In this document: piece by piece, positions 25,884 to 35,689 of the stretch
Position numbering within the stretch: position 1 is the stretch's first letter
Layout: each line of letters opens with the position of its first letter
Origin: Vibrio splendidus
Lineage (GTDB): Bacteria > Pseudomonadota > Gammaproteobacteria > Enterobacterales > Vibrionaceae
Assembly: GCF_003345295.1 (NCBI RefSeq)
Contig: NZ_CP031056.1
Span: 1,736,001-1,800,000 of the forward strand
DNA length: 64,000 nt
Direction: 5' to 3'
Translations under genes and position numbers: made by a program
Notes under the pieces: generated by a model
The model's input: only the letters and a program-made list of their open reading frames with translations
Databases searched by the model: none
What the model was told of the DNA's origin: nothing

Positions 25884-26717
25884 CTACAACAAGCGCCTTC
25901 TCAACCCTGTTCGCTCCAAGATTCGTGTTGAAATTTCTTCAACCGATAGCGAAGACGTGTTGATGTAAGGTATCGCTTCTCGGCGAAACATCGACTCTAC
26001 CGTTTGCAATTCATACAAGCATTGCGAGTCACTCGCATACTCACTGCCGGCTAAACGGTTCTCTCGAATTTCAGTCAACCTTTCCGCATCAATGGTTAAA
26101 CCAAACAGCTTGTGTCGGTAGATCTCAAATTCGGGTAACAGCTTCAAGCGCGCCAAGTCATCATGAATGAACGGATAGTTCGCTACGCGCAAGCCAAACT
26201 GCATCGCCATATACAAACTTGTCGGTGTCTTACCGCTTCGAGACACACCCAATAGGATGATATCCGCCTCTTCAAGCCCTTTCAGCGTGATGCCATCATC
26301 ATGAGCCAGCGTGTATTCAATCGCAGCAATACGGTCGAAGTACTTCACTGAATCTTTATTAACACTACGTGAGCGCTGCAGCTTAGGCACAGGGGCCATT
26401 TGGGTATCGTCTTGCACTTTCTGCACAATACTCTCTAGCACGTCATAACAATGCGCTGGTGCCTCCAAGAGCTTCTGCTTGATATCTGGAATCACAATCG
26501 AAAAAAAGACCAACGGGTGGTTGCCCGTATCACGATACGAAATTTCGATCTCTTTTAATAAATCAGAAAGTTTGTCTTCACTTTCGACAAACGGGAAGGT
26601 TTTTTCATTAGCTTCGAATGGGAATTGACCTAGAACAACATGCCCTAAAGTCTCACATGTTATGGCAGTTCCATCAGAAACATAGAATACATCACGACTT
26701 TGGATATCAATTTGCAT
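25884..26717 (-). CDS. ppsR: PEP synthase regulatory protein (kinase/pyrophosphorylase)
   Basis: 277 residues, the usual DUF299/PSRP length. The amino end RDVFYVSDGTAITCETLG and the P-loop-like GVSRSGKT at 157-164 are diagnostic. The bifunctional enzyme inactivates PEP synthase by ADP-dependent phosphorylation of a Thr next to the catalytic His and reverses this by phosphorolysis. It is divergent from ppsA with 178 bp between them, the standard arrangement, so paired regulation is likely. A terminator shared with grxB follows. Confidence 0.95.
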   Translation of the reverse strand: MQIDIQSRDVFYVSDGTAITCETLGHVVLGQFPFEANEKTFPFVESEDKLSDLLKEIEISYRDTGNHPLVFFSIVIPDIKQKLLEAPAHCYDVLESIVQKVQDDTQMAPVPKLQRSRSVNKDSVKYFDRIAAIEYTLAHDDGITLKGLEEADIILLGVSRSGKTPTSLYMAMQFGLRVANYPFIHDDLARLKLLPEFEIYRHKLFGLTIDAERLTEIRENRLAGSEYASDSQCLYELQTVESMFRREAIPYINTSSLSVEEISTRILERTGLRRRLL

Positions 26718-26895
26718 TTTTTATTTAATGTTTAAAATTATTTTGAGTAGGATGGGAACCATAATATATATAACGAAACCCTGCTGACTATTACGTCCCC
26801 CACAGCTTTAGAAAATAATTTACATTTTTTTAAACTGATACGTAATCGTTTGCCTTTAAATCCCTACAATGCTTGCTATGTTTCTGGAGAAATAA

Positions 26896-29268
26896 ATGCA
26901 AAATAACACCCTATGGTTCAATGGCCTTTCCATGGAAGATGTCGACAAAGTCGGCGGTAAGAATGCTTCACTTGGCGAAATGGTTTCTAACCTAGCCAAC
27001 GCTGGCGTATCAGTACCTAATGGTTTTGCTACCACATCTTATGCGTTTAACAACTTTCTTGACTACAAAGGTCTTGATGAGCGCATTCACCAACTCCTTG
27101 ATGAGCTTGATGTTGAGGACGTTGACGCACTGCGTAAGACAGGTGCAACGATTCGACAATGGGTTCTAGACGCGCCCTTCCCAGAATCACTAGAGCAAGA
27201 CATCCGTGATAACTACCGCGAACTGATTGAAGGCAACGAAGAATTGTCTGTTGCGGTTCGTTCATCGGCAACAGCTGAAGACCTTCCAGATGCTTCATTT
27301 GCAGGCCAACAAGAAACCTTCCTTAACGTGAAAGGGATCGATGCGGTTATCGAAGCGACTAAACACGTGTTCGCTTCTCTGTTTAACGACCGTGCTATCT
27401 CTTACCGAGTACACCAAGGCTTTGATCACCGTGGCATTTCATTGTCTGCGGGTATCCAGCGTATGGTTCGCTCAGACAAAGCCTCTTCAGGTGTGATGTT
27501 CACGCTTGATACTGAGTCAGGCTTCGACCAAGTGGTCTTCATCACCTCTTCTTGGGGGTTAGGTGAAATGGTTGTACAAGGCGCTGTGAACCCAGACGAA
27601 TTCTACGTTCACAAGCCAATGCTAGAAGCGGGTCACTACCCAGTTGTTAAAAAGACATTTGGTTCTAAGTTGATCAAGATGATCTACTCAACCAACCAAG
27701 AGATCGGCAAGCAAGTTGATATCATCGACACCGATACTCAAGAGCGTAACGAGTTTTCATTGAACGATGAAGAGATCAAAGAGCTAGCAAAACAAGCGAT
27801 GATCATCGAGAAGCACTACCAACGTCCGATGGACATTGAGTGGGCAAAAGATGGCATCGACGGCAAGCTTTACATCGTTCAAGCTCGTCCTGAAACCGTA
27901 TGTTCTCAAAGCGACCAAAACGTTATCGAGCGTTACGAACTAAACAACAAGGCAGATGTACTAGTTGAAGGCCGTGCTATCGGTCAACGCATCGGTTCAG
28001 GCCCTGTTCGCTTAGTTGATTCTCTAGACCAAATGTCACTGGTTCAAGAAGGCGACGTACTGGTAACAGACATGACAGACCCAGACTGGGAACCTGTGAT
28101 GAAGAAAGCGTCCGCGATTGTGACTAATCGTGGCGGCCGTACTTGTCACGCAGCGATCATTGCTCGTGAGCTCGGTATTCCTGCCATTGTTGGCTGTGGT
28201 ACAGCGACAAGTAGCCTAAATGATGGCGACATCGTGACAGTGTCATGTTCAGAAGGTGAAACGGGCTACGTTTACAATGGCGAACTCGACTTTGAAATCA
28301 AACGTTCTGAGGTTGATGAGCTACCAATGCTGCCAACCAAAGTCATGATGAACGTAGGCAACCCAGATCGTGCCTTCGACTTCGCTCAGATCCCGAACGA
28401 AGGTGTTGGCCTTGCTCGTCTTGAATTCATCATCAACAAGATGATTGGTATTCACCCTAAAGCTCTGCTGAACTTCGATGAGCAAACGGATGAGATCAAA
28501 GCAGAAATCAACCAACGCATTCGTGGTTATAAAGATCCTATCGATTTCTACGTAAGCAAGCTAACGGAAGGCATCGCGACCATCGCTTCTGCGTTCTGGC
28601 CTAAGCGTGTAATCGTACGTATGTCTGACTTTAAGTCGAACGAGTACAGTAACCTTGTTGGCGGTAAAACGTTTGAACCACATGAAGAGAATCCAATGCT
28701 GGGCTTCCGTGGTGCATCTCGTTACATCTCTCCAGTCTTTGAAGACTGTTTCGAGCTTGAAACTCAAGCGCTGAAACGCGTTCGTAACGAGATGGGACTG
28801 AAGAACGTTGAAATCATGATTCCATTCGTTCGAACTCCAAGCGAAGCGGCATCGGTTATCGACATTCTGGCTAAATTTAACCTGCGTCGTGGCGACCAAG
28901 GTCTGAAAGTCATCATGATGTGTGAGCTACCATCGAATGCGATATTGGCTGATGAGTTCTTGAAGTACTTCGATGGCTTCTCGATCGGTTCGAACGACAT
29001 GACGCAGCTGACACTTGGCCTAGACCGAGATTCAGGTGACGTTGCACACTTATTCGATGAGCGTAACCCAGCGGTGAAAGCGATGCTGAAAATGGCAATC
29101 GATGCAGCAGCTAAAGCGGGTAAGTACGTGGGTATTTGTGGCCAAGGCCCATCTGACCATGATGACCTAGCTGAATGGTTAATGGAGCAAGGCATCAGCT
29201 CTGTTTCACTAAACCCAGATACGGTTATCGACACGTGGTTGAAGCTTGGTAACGTAGCAAATAAATAA
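26896..29268 (+). CDS. ppsA: Phosphoenolpyruvate synthase
   Basis: 790 residues, matching E. coli PpsA. The amino-terminal ATP-grasp pyruvate/phosphate-dikinase domain has KNASLGEM, VRSSATAEDLPDASFAGQQE and MDIEWA. The swivelling phosphohistidine domain carries GGRTCHAAIIARELG with the catalytic His near 418 and the adjacent Thr that PpsR modifies. The carboxyl TIM barrel ends with SIGSNDMTQLTLG and VGICGQGPS. It converts pyruvate and ATP to PEP, AMP and phosphate for gluconeogenesis. CTGGAGA precedes the ATG. Confidence 0.97.
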   Translation: MQNNTLWFNGLSMEDVDKVGGKNASLGEMVSNLANAGVSVPNGFATTSYAFNNFLDYKGLDERIHQLLDELDVEDVDALRKTGATIRQWVLDAPFPESLEQDIRDNYRELIEGNEELSVAVRSSATAEDLPDASFAGQQETFLNVKGIDAVIEATKHVFASLFNDRAISYRVHQGFDHRGISLSAGIQRMVRSDKASSGVMFTLDTESGFDQVVFITSSWGLGEMVVQGAVNPDEFYVHKPMLEAGHYPVVKKTFGSKLIKMIYSTNQEIGKQVDIIDTDTQERNEFSLNDEEIKELAKQAMIIEKHYQRPMDIEWAKDGIDGKLYIVQARPETVCSQSDQNVIERYELNNKADVLVEGRAIGQRIGSGPVRLVDSLDQMSLVQEGDVLVTDMTDPDWEPVMKKASAIVTNRGGRTCHAAIIARELGIPAIVGCGTATSSLNDGDIVTVSCSEGETGYVYNGELDFEIKRSEVDELPMLPTKVMMNVGNPDRAFDFAQIPNEGVGLARLEFIINKMIGIHPKALLNFDEQTDEIKAEINQRIRGYKDPIDFYVSKLTEGIATIASAFWPKRVIVRMSDFKSNEYSNLVGGKTFEPHEENPMLGFRGASRYISPVFEDCFELETQALKRVRNEMGLKNVEIMIPFVRTPSEAASVIDILAKFNLRRGDQGLKVIMMCELPSNAILADEFLKYFDGFSIGSNDMTQLTLGLDRDSGDVAHLFDERNPAVKAMLKMAIDAAAKAGKYVGICGQGPSDHDDLAEWLMEQGISSVSLNPDTVIDTWLKLGNVANK

Positions 29269-29292
29269 CGCTTCGTGCGAGACCTAAACGAC

Positions 29293-29321
29293 AAAAGCCA
29301 GTCACGATGACTGGCTTTTTT
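29293..29321. terminator. Terminator after ppsA
   Basis: Arms AAAAGCCAGTCA / TGACTGGCTTTT with a CGA loop and T run. The A run allows use by the convergent outer-membrane gene too. Confidence 0.88.
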
Positions 29322-29351
29322 AAGTTCTTTGCATGTTAGCAAACTAGGGAG

Positions 29352-30143
29352 TTAGAAGTAGTATCTCACACCAATCCAAGCCTCGGTTTGCCAATCATTC
29401 GACATTGACACACCTTTCACATCAACATCTGCTTTGGTAATGTCATAACGCGTATTCAACCACCAAGTTCTTGCACTGTTCATCGGTACATTTAACGATG
29501 TTTTGAAAGAGAAGTTCTGCATATCGATGTCATCGCCAGAAAGATCCTGCCACTCTGGTACTAAAGACACATAGGCGCCAGAGTCACCGAGATGCTTCGC
29601 GGTAATCAAACCAAGCGAGTATCCCGTTAAATCATCTTTAGATGAAGTAACACCAGGGATCTCCATGCTACCTGTCATCAACCCTGCTCTTGGAAATACA
29701 AGAAATCCACCGGTATAAGCTGGGTTAATCGCAACAACACCGCCAACCGACAATAAGTCATTTTTAATGCTGTTGCGCGTATTAATATAATCTAATGAAA
29801 GACCCACTTTAGGCGTAGCTTTAGTCCCCGTTTCAAAGACGTGGAAGTACTGGATTCTAGAGTTGCTATACTCTGTACCGAATTTGTCTGGATCGCGAAG
29901 CGCTGTGTTGCTTTCATCGACAAACGTCCCTTCAGCCAATAGGGCAAACTGTTGACCGTTTTCTAAACCGCCAGAAACTTGCCCTTGAAATTGGATATCT
30001 GAACTACCATTCAACATCAATGCAGCTTGAGTATAAACTTTAGTGACATCAGCAGGATCGATAACACGTTCGGAATCTGAACCTGCATGTGCAGGAAGGG
30101 CTAGACCTAAACTCAACGGGATTAATAGAGCAAACTTTTTCAT
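29352..30143 (-). CDS. Outer-membrane beta-barrel protein, function unknown
   Basis: 263 residues with a Sec signal peptide (AHA cleavage near 20). The rest is built of alternating amphipathic strands and ends in VRYYF with the terminal Phe recognised by the BAM complex. No specific family is recognised; it looks like a 10- to 12-strand barrel. It lies 66 bp downstream of a serine hydrolase on the same strand and may be co-transcribed with it, suggesting the two act on the same envelope or extracellular compound. That pairing is inference. Confidence 0.7.
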   Translation of the reverse strand: MKKFALLIPLSLGLALPAHAGSDSERVIDPADVTKVYTQAALMLNGSSDIQFQGQVSGGLENGQQFALLAEGTFVDESNTALRDPDKFGTEYSNSRIQYFHVFETGTKATPKVGLSLDYINTRNSIKNDLLSVGGVVAINPAYTGGFLVFPRAGLMTGSMEIPGVTSSKDDLTGYSLGLITAKHLGDSGAYVSLVPEWQDLSGDDIDMQNFSFKTSLNVPMNSARTWWLNTRYDITKADVDVKGVSMSNDWQTEAWIGVRYYF

Positions 30144-30209
30144 TATATATCTCGAAAGTCGTTTGCTTCCTCCTTGAAGCCTGGAACATCCTGTTAGGTA
30201 ATAAATAGA

Positions 30210-31580
30210 TTACTTGTCAGCAAGTAGTTTTGCTGCTGAACGCATTAGTGCCGGGCCTTTATTCTCACCAAAACCTGAATGGTATGGGTTGGTTGAGAAC
30301 ATCACGCCTACAAAATCACGATCTGGATCGATATAAATAAACTGGCCAAGGTTGCCACTTTTCGACATCGCACCGTCATTGAAGATATAGTCGAATTGAT
30401 AAGCGTTATAGTCGGCCTTTTCGTTAAAAGCATGAACAGAACCGCTCTCTTTGCTAGTACCTACGAAGGCTTTTGGATCTCCGCTATTGCGAATACGATC
30501 AATCACGGCTTGAGAGATGACAGGCTCATCCGCCACCGCTTTCCAGCTTGGCGTAAACAGAGTGCCCCAGCGCGCCATATCTTCTACTGTTGTCGAAACC
30601 AAACCGACGGCAATCGCCATTCCATCTGGCGTTAGGTTAAACTGCATAGGCTGACGGGCATGTACCTTAGACCAAACACGATCTTCAAAGACTTCGGTCC
30701 AAGTCTTGTTTTCAATGTTTTCTACTAGCTTGGTCAAAACCATGGTATTGATTGAGGCATAGCGGAAATGATCACCTGCTTTCTCGCCCTCCAGTTTCTG
30801 AGCACCTTTTGCAACATTCATCCATGTTTCCATCTCACCGGTTTTTGCTCTTGGTGAATTGAATGACGCAGCAAAGAAACGTACTACGTCAGAGTCCGGA
30901 TTCAATATCGATTCAAGCGTTTCTTCGTTGTCTAACGCAGTCGACATGTTGAGCACTTGATGGACAGTGATATCTTCCCAATTACTCCCTTTTAACTCAG
31001 GGATGTAATAAGTAATATCTTGTTCAGGATCGACTTTACCTTCTTCAACCAACATTGCGACTACTGCGCCTACCGTCGTTTTCGCTGTTGACGCCCAAAC
31101 ATGAGTGTCTGTGGGGCTCATGCCTGGGTAGGCCTGATAAACAATTTCCCCTTTGTGAATTAACATGAAACCTTGAGTTCGGAACTGCTCGTCCGCTAGG
31201 TATTGCTCCATCGTCAACTCACCTTTGGTTTCGGTGTTTACCGTTAATTTAGCAAGGCGTGAATCGATATTTTTAACCAATGGTTTATATTCAGCATTCG
31301 GGGCAGCAAAAGCTGTCGGCATGAATTCACTCATGTGCATGTTGTAGTAAACACTGTGGTCTCCACCCATTTGCCAATGGAAGTTATTGAAGTTTTCGCG
31401 GGCAGAATCAACGAAGTCAGGAGAAAAAGATTGGTGAGCATCTTTCACCGTTAGAGTGACCTGAGCACCTTCAATTTTAAGCGCGGCTTCTACTGGGTTT
31501 TCTGCAAATACAGTCGATGACACGGCAAGCGATGAAATCGTGAGTGATGAAATAAATAGGGCAATGGGTGTAAGTTTCAT
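30210..31580 (-). CDS. Exported serine hydrolase, beta-lactamase class C/EstB-like
   Basis: 456 residues with a signal peptide (FAEN cleavage near 27). The class C/DD-peptidase fold is indicated by the S-x-x-K motif STAK at 164-167 in HVWASTAKTTVG, a Y-x-(S/N) element in FRYASINTMVL, and a late HSGFGENKG segment in place of KTG. The absence of a clear KTG argues for an esterase or amide hydrolase rather than a true beta-lactamase. The protein is periplasmic. It is divergent from an AraC regulator 93 bp away, which probably controls it. Confidence 0.82.
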   Translation of the reverse strand: MKLTPIALFISSLTISSLAVSSTVFAENPVEAALKIEGAQVTLTVKDAHQSFSPDFVDSARENFNNFHWQMGGDHSVYYNMHMSEFMPTAFAAPNAEYKPLVKNIDSRLAKLTVNTETKGELTMEQYLADEQFRTQGFMLIHKGEIVYQAYPGMSPTDTHVWASTAKTTVGAVVAMLVEEGKVDPEQDITYYIPELKGSNWEDITVHQVLNMSTALDNEETLESILNPDSDVVRFFAASFNSPRAKTGEMETWMNVAKGAQKLEGEKAGDHFRYASINTMVLTKLVENIENKTWTEVFEDRVWSKVHARQPMQFNLTPDGMAIAVGLVSTTVEDMARWGTLFTPSWKAVADEPVISQAVIDRIRNSGDPKAFVGTSKESGSVHAFNEKADYNAYQFDYIFNDGAMSKSGNLGQFIYIDPDRDFVGVMFSTNPYHSGFGENKGPALMRSAAKLLADK

Positions 31581-31673
31581 ATTCTTCTCCTCTTTGGGTG
31601 GAGAAAAGTATATTGAGTTACGCTACATTTAATTAGGTCATTTGGTGACATTTATAGGTAAGCACTAACAACA

Positions 31674-32648
31674 ATGAAAGCATCATCGCGCACCACTAAC
31701 ATACTATTGAGCTCTACCAGTAATATTGCCCCATACATTGCGTATTGCGATAAAGAAGCACTTGATTGGCGCGGTGTCGCTATAGAATGTGGTTTGCCAC
31801 TTGAGCTAACACAATCTAATCAGTGGCTTCCTACGCAAGATTTGATTCGCTTCATTCATGGACTTGAGCGTCAATTTGGTTATTCGATAGGGATTGAGGT
31901 CGGTCGTAAAACGTCTCTGGAACAACTGTCACCACAACTGAACCGTGAGATAGAGAAATGTACATCGTTAGAGCAGGCTATTCGTTGTTTGATCGCTGCA
32001 ATGCCTAGTTTGAACAACCACGTCACGATATGGACCGAGAAAAAAGATGGCTTGTGGTGGCTATGTCATCGCAGTTGCTATCATCCATCAACCTCTGGAT
32101 TTGAACAATCCGAATGGTTTAGATCCCTTACAGTGATTACCCTATGCCGTAAGTTTATAGACGACCAGTGGCAACCATCACACGCTAAGCTTGTCTCTAC
32201 CAACAACGGTGCGCGTCAGTTACCTAAACACTTTTTTAATTCTGATATTCAGTTTGAGCAACAATATGGGGCGCTTGCGATCCCACTGCCCGACGACTAT
32301 CGCGCTATCTCAGAACAAAATAGTACCCAAGATTGGGAGCAAGCCGTAAAGACACTGATAAACACTTATTCGACTTTACCTTGGTTCAATATTGAATGGT
32401 TTGCGACCATGCTCGGCATGACAAAACGAACGCTACAGAGAAACCTGAAGAGCAAAGGCATTCTGTTTAAAGAAGCCAAAGAACAGGTTCGTGAAACCAA
32501 AGCAAAACAGCTACTCGAAGAGACCGATCTTTCAGTGCAAGAGATCAGTTGGCAAGTTGGTTACAGTGATTTGAGCAACTTTAACCGTGCTTTCAAAGGT
32601 TGGGTTGGTATCACAGCACCAAATTATCGGCATAAAGCGAAACCTTAG
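31674..32648 (+). CDS. AraC-family transcriptional regulator
   Basis: 324 residues. The amino-terminal two thirds form an OruR/ArgR-like ligand-binding domain (DUF4415/arabinose-binding type, with IECGLPLEL and GRKTSLEQL). The carboxyl end has the double helix-turn-helix: WFATMLGMTKRTLQRNLKSKG near 242-262 and LLEETDLSVQEISWQVGYS near 280-298, with the SNFNRAFKGWVGITAPNYR signature. It is divergent from the serine hydrolase/outer-membrane pair and is their likely activator. Confidence 0.88.
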   Translation: MKASSRTTNILLSSTSNIAPYIAYCDKEALDWRGVAIECGLPLELTQSNQWLPTQDLIRFIHGLERQFGYSIGIEVGRKTSLEQLSPQLNREIEKCTSLEQAIRCLIAAMPSLNNHVTIWTEKKDGLWWLCHRSCYHPSTSGFEQSEWFRSLTVITLCRKFIDDQWQPSHAKLVSTNNGARQLPKHFFNSDIQFEQQYGALAIPLPDDYRAISEQNSTQDWEQAVKTLINTYSTLPWFNIEWFATMLGMTKRTLQRNLKSKGILFKEAKEQVRETKAKQLLEETDLSVQEISWQVGYSDLSNFNRAFKGWVGITAPNYRHKAKP

Positions 32649-32910
32649 AAATAATCGATTTGAAAACCTTTAGACCCAATCCGCCAATATAAAACTCAGG
32701 AACAAGATACGACACCTCAAATTTCAATAAGCGAACGCATAAAGTTACATCGCACAATGCTCACATACCGATGAAACTGTGCAAAGGTAATATCGATAGA
32801 TCTAATAACAATTATTGGTATCGAGCTGACCTTACGTTATCCTTTACGCAATTCTTCATTGAGAGGTTTGTCACCACAACAAGCCTAACTTCAAGACCGA
32901 TAAGAGTGTT

Positions 32911-34245
32911 ATGAATTCTACTACCGCAACTCCTTCGCCTTCTCTTGGCCGACAACTCTATACAATGACATGGCCAATGCTATTTGGGGTACTTTCCCTG
33001 ATGAGCTTCCAACTTGTAGACAGTGCTTTCATTGGCCAACTGGGCGTGCTGCCGCTCGCTATCCAAGGTTTCACGCTTCCAATACAGATGATCATCATTG
33101 GTATTCAGGTCGGGCTGGGTATCGCGACGACCGCGGTAATCGCTAGAGCCATTGGCGCGAATGAAACGCGCTACGCTAAGCAGCTTGGTGGATTAGTGAT
33201 TGCGATGGGCAGCGTGAGTGTCGCGCTTTTCTCTGTCATCATCTATCTGCTGCGTGGGCCAATTTTACAGTTGTTGGATGCGCCACCGACGGTATTGCCG
33301 ATCATTGATTCTTATTGGATCTATTGGCTAATCAGCTCTTGGACAGGAGCCCTACTCTACTTCTTCTACAGTGTTTGTCGTGCCAATGGTAATACCATGC
33401 TGCCCGGATCAATGATGATCGCGACCAGTATCATCAACTTGATATTGGACCCGATTTTCATCTTCACTTTCGACATGGGCATCAATGGAGCAGCCATTGC
33501 GACCATTTTGGCATTCGGTGCGGGTATCTTTATCGTTGCTCCAAAAGTTACGAAAAAGCATTGGATGACATTCGACTGGCACGATCTCAACATTGGTAAG
33601 AGTGTTCGCTCCATTGGCAACATCATGGGACCAGCGATGATCAGTCAGCTGCTGCCACCCGTTTCATCAATGTTTGCCACTAAGCTACTTGCTAGCTATG
33701 GCACCGCTGCCGTTGCTGCTTGGGCGTTGGGTTCACGTTTTGAATTCTTCTCGATTGTCGCCGTGCTAGCACTAACGATGTCGATGCCACCAATGATTGG
33801 ACGCATGTTAGGAGAGAACAACCTGATAAACATACGTAAGCTCGTTAAGATTGCAGTGATGTTCGTATTGGGTTTCCAGTTGGTGATAGCGTTAGTGACT
33901 TGGTTGTTCTCTGGTGGGCTAGCAAACCTTATGACTAGTGAAAGCGAAGTATCGACGATTTTGAACTATCACCTACTGATCGTGCCTATTAGCTTAGGGC
34001 CACTGGGAATCTGTATGCTGATGGTTTCTGTCTCGAACGCTCTGGGTAAGTCTTACACCGCCTTGACGATTTCAGCGCTGCGCCTGTTTGCTTTCTTCTT
34101 ACCTTGCTTGTGGGTTGGCTCTCAGCTTGCTGGTATTGAAGGTTTGTTCTGGGGCGCAATGGTAGGTAATGTGCTTGCCGGAACCTGTGCATGGTTTATG
34201 TACCAACGCGCACTTGGGCAAGTCGAGGCTAAGCTTGCTAATTAA
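32911..34245 (+). CDS. MATE-family multidrug efflux transporter
   Basis: 444 residues, twelve transmembrane helices in two similar six-helix bundles, as in NorM/DinF transporters. The family's conserved openings are visible: TMTWPMLFGVLSLMSFQLVDSAF (split around the first helix), GIATTAVIARAIGA in the first half, and GPAMISQLLPPVSSMFATKLL opening the second. It exports cationic drugs or metabolites by Na+ or H+ exchange in the inner membrane. Monocistronic with a terminator; it marks the left border of the accessory block. Confidence 0.9.
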   Translation: MNSTTATPSPSLGRQLYTMTWPMLFGVLSLMSFQLVDSAFIGQLGVLPLAIQGFTLPIQMIIIGIQVGLGIATTAVIARAIGANETRYAKQLGGLVIAMGSVSVALFSVIIYLLRGPILQLLDAPPTVLPIIDSYWIYWLISSWTGALLYFFYSVCRANGNTMLPGSMMIATSIINLILDPIFIFTFDMGINGAAIATILAFGAGIFIVAPKVTKKHWMTFDWHDLNIGKSVRSIGNIMGPAMISQLLPPVSSMFATKLLASYGTAAVAAWALGSRFEFFSIVAVLALTMSMPPMIGRMLGENNLINIRKLVKIAVMFVLGFQLVIALVTWLFSGGLANLMTSESEVSTILNYHLLIVPISLGPLGICMLMVSVSNALGKSYTALTISALRLFAFFLPCLWVGSQLAGIEGLFWGAMVGNVLAGTCAWFMYQRALGQVEAKLAN

Positions 34246-34299
34246 CCAGTTAGCGAACTAAACGGCTTGCCAGCTAAACCACCAGAAAATTATTGAACG

Positions 34300-34327
34300 A
34301 AAAAGCAGCCACTTAGGCTGCTTTTTT
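34300..34327 (+). terminator. Terminator of the MATE gene
   Basis: Stem AAAAGCAGCC / GGCTGCTTTT, 5-nt loop, T run. Confidence 0.88.
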
Positions 34328-34354
34328 AGTTTTCAGATTTAAAGAACATCGAGT

Positions 34355-34444
34355 TTAAGCTTGCTCAAAGTGACTCAAAAACTCACCGCAATCTTTTTGG
34401 AAAAGTGGCAATGCTTCTGCTAGGATTTCTAATCGCTCACGATA
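34355..34444 (-). pseudogene. Carboxyl-terminal gene fragment, family unrecognised
   Basis: Read on the minus strand, 29 good-quality codons encode YRERLEILAEALPLFQKD and then CGEFLSHFEQA before a TAA; a stop lies immediately upstream in frame. The codon use and ending look like a real gene tail, so this is probably the last piece of a gene cut off when the accessory block formed. Confidence 0.45.
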
Positions 34445-34610
34445 TTATTACAATAGGCAGACCAAACAGTCATATCAGCTACATGAGTACACAAAACCAT
34501 GAGTTTATGCTCGACCCCATGCGCTAACTGTAAAGTGGTATAACGTATGTTACTCATATCCAAAAGCCCCGTTGAGCAAAGATTTACTATTCTCAGTTTC
34601 ACGGAAATAC

Positions 34611-34960
34611 CATGAAGATCTCAAATATAGACAAAGACACTTACCGTAGAAAAACTAACTTGGTCATGGTAGGTTTTGCCGGCAGCCTTGTAATGTAAAC
34701 CTTTGTATTCATCTCCGTTCTTATTTCTCTATTTGGTTTAAAGGGTTACAAATTCAGGTTCTACTAGCAATTCCCGCCTCAATGTTCTGGTGTTATCTTA
34801 CCAGTCATAGCGGGCCGCGAGCATACTTCAATGGGTTTACAACCCGAACAAGATTCGCGCCAGATAATCGTTGCTCCATCCCGCTTTCTTCAACTTCACT
34901 TTCTGGCTTGCCGCTCCGTAATCTTATTGCTTTACATGTTGATAACGAAACGTCTAAGCA
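34611..34960 (+). pseudogene. Decayed DUF3087-family gene
   Basis: The start reads MKISNIDKDTYRRKTNLVM then VGFAGSLVM and an in-frame stop, closely paralleling the intact DUF3087 protein encoded at 53763-54287 (MKLQKINKEEYRKKMNLLL). Farther on, pieces in two other frames continue the alignment: STSNSRLNVL then GVILPVIAG, against NFHLNVLGVILSVAL in the intact copy. Several frameshifts and stops make it non-functional. The 3' limit is approximate. Confidence 0.65.
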
Positions 34961-35044
34961 CCGCTATATTTTCTAGCGCACCGTCTAACATAATACTGGC
35001 TGTTTTCTAGTGGTTGATACGCAAATACACGGAGCAGCGGGTTC

Positions 35045-35266
35045 ATGGCGAGTAGAAAACCGCGCAAGTGCCATCACAAAAAAGATAAATTCGATTTTGA
35101 CTTTGTCATTGATCTAATGAGAAGAGACCTTTGCATTTGTCTAGATGAAGCAAAATCTGATGGTATTAAACTGCCACTAACAGAATAATTCGATCACGAA
35201 TACAGCAATATTCAAGAACAAGATTTGGGCCGAATGGATATGTCCTATGTTAATCAAAGTGACTAA
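35045..35266 (+). pseudogene. Carboxyl-terminal remnant of a 3-hydroxyisobutyrate-dehydrogenase-family gene
   Basis: A 74-codon frame interrupted by one TAA (35186-35188). It encodes FVIDLMRRDLCICLDEAKSD, then KLPLTE-stop, then an ending GRMDMSYVNQSD. This matches the usual end of beta-hydroxyacid dehydrogenases (DLMRKDLxLALDEA, then LP, then GRxDxSSL). No Rossmann domain is found upstream, so it is a truncated relic. Confidence 0.65.
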
Positions 35267-35571
35267 ACAAAAGTGTAACCCCACAAAAAATCATATTAGC
35301 GTAAAAGGTGAAGATAATAATGCCCCTTTTTATTGCAAGCACACCACTCAGTCTCTTCTTTTATTTATCTCGTCCTACAGACTGTTATTGTCTTCACGTT
35401 TTTAACTTATCAAAGACCATGAATACCTTAGATATCGTTGCGTTAGATAACATTTATCTATGTGATATGCATTTTTTCTATGGCCACCAAATATAAATAG
35501 CATTTCACCACCTACCACCAAAGACCTATGATGATTTGAATGACGTTAGTCTTATAAACCAACAAACATGT

Positions 35572-35585
35572 GTCACCGGAGTGAC
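35572..35585. promoter_or_regulatory. Inverted repeat in the maltodextrin operon promoter region
   Basis: GTCAC-cgga-GTGAC is about 105 bp upstream of the binding-protein gene. It is a possible operator for the LysR protein encoded at the far end of the cluster. The rest of the 424-bp gap upstream (35267-35690) shows no other clear element. Confidence 0.45.
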
Positions 35586-35689
35586 TCTAGAGAGATCGCT
35601 TAACAAAAAGAATAAGCTGTTGATATTATTTAATTTATGCCTTATTTATTTTGTCAACCTAGTACCCTACCCTATTCAGGAGCAATAAA

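Noticed and set aside
26718..26895. Cra or HexR site in the ppsR-ppsA divergent promoter
   Set aside because: Looked for TGAATCGATTC-like and TGTAATNNNATTACA-like sequences; only weak partial matches, so no site is claimed.
28764..29342. 192-codon minus-strand frame within ppsA
   Set aside because: Antisense to the conserved carboxyl barrel of PEP synthase; length reflects codon bias of ppsA, with Ser/Arg-rich composition typical of shadows.
34782..34976. 64-codon frame in the decayed region
   Set aside because: Overlaps the DUF3087 relic in a different frame and has no independent support.
35308..35496. 62-codon frame upstream of the maltodextrin binding-protein gene
   Set aside because: No ribosome site, hydrophobic/aromatic low-quality sequence, no domain; more likely chance in an AT-rich gap.
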